Assembly (NCBI GenBank): GCA_900769705.1 | Contig: CAAGHP010000014.1 | Span: forward strand, 124,001 to 188,000 | DNA length: 64,000 bases | Reading direction: 5' to 3' | Source: Alphaproteobacteria bacterium | GTDB lineage: Bacteria; Pseudomonadota; Alphaproteobacteria; RF32; CAG-239 | Shown: piece by piece, positions 62,177-64,000 of the stretch | Position numbering within the stretch: the first letter of the stretch is position 1 | Layout of the letters: the number at the start of each line of letters is the position of its first letter | Notes under the pieces: generated by a model | The model's database searches: none | What the model was told of the DNA's origin: nothing | The model's input: only the letters and a program-made list of their open reading frames with translations | Made by a program: the position numbers and the translations under genes

Positions 62177-64000
62177 TTATGAAACCAGCTGAGCTGCAAG
62201 TTCTTTAGAAAGATTTGCCGTCAGCATCAGCTCTGCCTTTTGCTGCGGTGTCATAACGGCCATAGCGTCATTCAGCAGCTTATCGAGTTCTGCGTCGCGT
62301 CTGCCGTCGGCATCTTTGACAGCTGCATCGGCCAACATAACGGTTTCTTTTAACTCATTATCTTTCATTTGCGACAGTTGCGTCGGGTCGTCAATAATGC
62401 TTTGCAATTCTTGTTTGATTAGTTCCTGCGCCATCATCTGCTCCTGAGAATCAACAACACCATTGGCAATATCCTCTTGTAGGGCTGCGCTTACATCGAG
62501 CAGTTCGGCTCTGGTCGGTGAGGACGTCTGAACAGCCCCGGACGCATTATTAAGCGACGAACGCCCGTCTTTGTCCTGCACTACTTCAGATAAAAGATTT
62601 TTATCCTTATCAAAGCTTTGGCGTGTTATGCCGCCGCTGCTGTTGTTTTTGAAAACATCAGTTCCGTCATTTTTATACATAATGCGGGTTTCATTGTTGT
62701 TTTTATCAATAACAATTTTAGCCTTAACTTTGTTATCTTTGCCATAGATAAGCGTTTGACGGCTGCCGTCTTTTTGCTTAAAGGTGTCGCTGTAATCGCC
62801 GTTTTGAGCATATTTAACGGTGTGTTTTACGCCGTTTTTATCAAATCTGCTCTTCGGCAGGCTGTGGCCGCTGGCATTATAGTTTGGCGGAGTACTCATA
62901 TTAAATTGTTGCAAATAGGTGTTTGCGTCAATATTTTTCTGCTGAGTATCCGGAGTTTGAGACTGTACTGATGCTAAGCCATGTAAAATAGTTGCACCGC
63001 GTTGAGAGTCGGCAAGTTTTGGCAGCTGCTTGTTGTTTGTTTCCATCAGCATCTGGACTTCGGTCAGCGAGGTGTCTTTGATTTTGCCGTTAGCCAACTG
63101 ATCCAGATGTTCTTGGAACTCATTGGCATTAAAGCCGGACATCGCTTTTTGCGGATTGATGCCATAGCCCCAAGCGCCGTTAGCATCCAGCGGGTCAGAC
63201 AGACGGCTGCGGCTATGGGCTTCATCTGTAAAGCTGTATTTGACGGATTTTTTATAGGTCCCGTCTTTTTGTTTGCTGAATGAAGTGGTTTTGTTTTGCA
63301 GGCCGTTAGTCTTTTGGATTGTCACATTGCCTTTGGTGTCGGTTATTTGGTTGCTGATAACCATTTGGTCGCCGACCATTTGGGCGTTGACAAGCTGAAC
63401 ACTGCCGTCGCGGTTGGTTTGCGTAATGGTTATGCCGCCGTTGTTATCCATAACCACATCGCGGCTTTTGAAACGATTGTCCAACGTTTGTCCGCGCGAA
63501 GCCATGTGAATTCCTGCCATAGCTGCCAAGGCATCGGCTTTGTTTTCATCGCTGACGCCGTTCATAATCTGGTTATAGGCGTGCATGTTGGTACTGCCGT
63601 CTTTGTTGACCAAATATTTTGAACTTACGTTTTTGAACTCTACATCAGTGCCGATGACATTGCCTTTGGCATCTACCATGGTGCGTTTGTGCATAAAGGC
63701 ATCATTTATGTTTTGCACGCTGCCGCGGTGTTCTTCTTGGCGCATTGAGGTGTCGCGGCGGCGCTTATATTGCAAGATATTGCCGTTGGCGTCGGTAATC
63801 AGCATGCTTTGGCCGTCTTTAGAGGTGTAGACATTGTTTCCAGATGCGGAATCCACAGATTTTGTCATTTCCTCATATTCCGAGAACGGGCCTTTACCGC
63901 CGGTTTTAACCGCGTATGTTTGTTCGCCGTTTGCGTTTACCATAGGCTTAAATTCCTTGTCGGCAGCGGTTTTTTGGTGTGTTTCTTTGGTTTGCGACCA
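62177..64000 (-). CDS. Large repeat-rich protein, N-terminus beyond the right edge
   Basis: The frame is open to base 64000, so at least 607 residues are present and the start is outside. No family recognised. The first 330 residues visible consist of short strand-like units of the type ANGEQTY, DANGNIL, DAKGNVI, DNNGGIT, and a similar block GVKHTVKYAQNGDYSDTFKQ lies further on, somewhat like YD/Rhs-type repeats. The last 150 residues are helical (AALQEDIANGVVDSQEQMMA, LKETVMLADAAVK). It may be the tail of a secreted or conjugation-associated protein; neither can be shown. It ends 213 bases before the regulator gene at 61964. Confidence 0.5.
   Translation of the reverse strand, partial: WSQTKETHQKTAADKEFKPMVNANGEQTYAVKTGGKGPFSEYEEMTKSVDSASGNNVYTSKDGQSMLITDANGNILQYKRRRDTSMRQEEHRGSVQNINDAFMHKRTMVDAKGNVIGTDVEFKNVSSKYLVNKDGSTNMHAYNQIMNGVSDENKADALAAMAGIHMASRGQTLDNRFKSRDVVMDNNGGITITQTNRDGSVQLVNAQMVGDQMVISNQITDTKGNVTIQKTNGLQNKTTSFSKQKDGTYKKSVKYSFTDEAHSRSRLSDPLDANGAWGYGINPQKAMSGFNANEFQEHLDQLANGKIKDTSLTEVQMLMETNNKQLPKLADSQRGATILHGLASVQSQTPDTQQKNIDANTYLQQFNMSTPPNYNASGHSLPKSRFDKNGVKHTVKYAQNGDYSDTFKQKDGSRQTLIYGKDNKVKAKIVIDKNNNETRIMYKNDGTDVFKNNSSGGITRQSFDKDKNLLSEVVQDKDGRSSLNNASGAVQTSSPTRAELLDVSAALQEDIANGVVDSQEQMMAQELIKQELQSIIDDPTQLSQMKDNELKETVMLADAAVKDADGRRDAELDKLLNDAMAVMTPQQKAELMLTANLSKELAAQLVS

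Overview
The window is a 64 kb piece of a low-GC Gram-negative chromosome, most probably a host-associated alphaproteobacterium. The reasons are the LPS genes (waaA, lpxK, a DUF374 acyltransferase-like gene), lipoproteins and bamB, and housekeeping gene orders seen in proteobacteria and alphaproteobacteria: birA-rnj, ffs-dnaX-ybaB-recR, lpoA divergent from rsmI-yraN, rpoZ-rel-acpS and yfgM-bamB-der. The species cannot be fixed from sequence alone. There is no rRNA operon, CRISPR array, transposase, integrase or obvious replication origin.

Layout. 0-12.4 kb: biotin ligase (cut by the left edge), RNase J, RecR, YbaB, DnaX, 4.5S RNA, LpoA-like lipoprotein, RsmI, YraN, an RgpF-like protein, an HxlR regulator, AcpS, bifunctional Rel, RNA polymerase omega and tRNA-Val(UAC). 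12.6-19.6 kb: MATE exporter, GltD-like oxidoreductase, an LPS block (DUF374, WaaA, LpxK) and one unknown protein. 19.7-29.5 kb: a broken type IV pilin-like gene, IleS of the IleS2 type, a Gfo/Idh/MocA oxidoreductase, transketolase, an rRNA uracil methyltransferase and a PAS-GGDEF cyclase. 29.6-34.4 kb: a membrane protein, then YfgM-BamB-Der. 34.5-39.1 kb: a giant prepilin-like protein resembling PilV tip adhesins, with a partner gene. 39.3-41.2 kb: MutT and a GT-C type membrane glycosyltransferase. 41.35-48.06 kb: a complete nine-gene N-type ATPase operon (atpD-C-Q-R-B-E-F-A-G).

From 48 kb on the region is accessory in character. It holds a 23-residue hydrophobic peptide gene divergent from a small RNA with its own promoter and terminator. 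Next is a pilin-like gene whose start is separated from its body by a (CT)9 repeat that puts the two out of frame. Then come small lipoprotein and zinc-ribbon genes, rtcB, a candidate RNA gene, a lysozyme-fold protein overlapping a secreted Cys-rich protein, and a second pilin remnant. The right end (54.7-64 kb, all minus strand) encodes a secretin-like lipoprotein, a bitopic membrane protein, a helical acidic protein, a 912-residue low-complexity protein with six 54-bp tandem repeats, a mosaic protein joining parts of its two neighbours, an XRE/S24-like regulator and a large protein running off the edge.

The main themes are an alternative rotary ATPase, type IV pilus-like surface structures with degenerate and possibly phase-variable pilins, and an unrecognised envelope gene set at the right end. 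The most unusual sequence-level observations are the out-of-frame (CT)9 pilin, the mosaic trio at 57-62 kb, the toxin-like peptide with its divergent sRNA, and an A10 slippery tract in dnaX that would yield a gamma-like truncated subunit.
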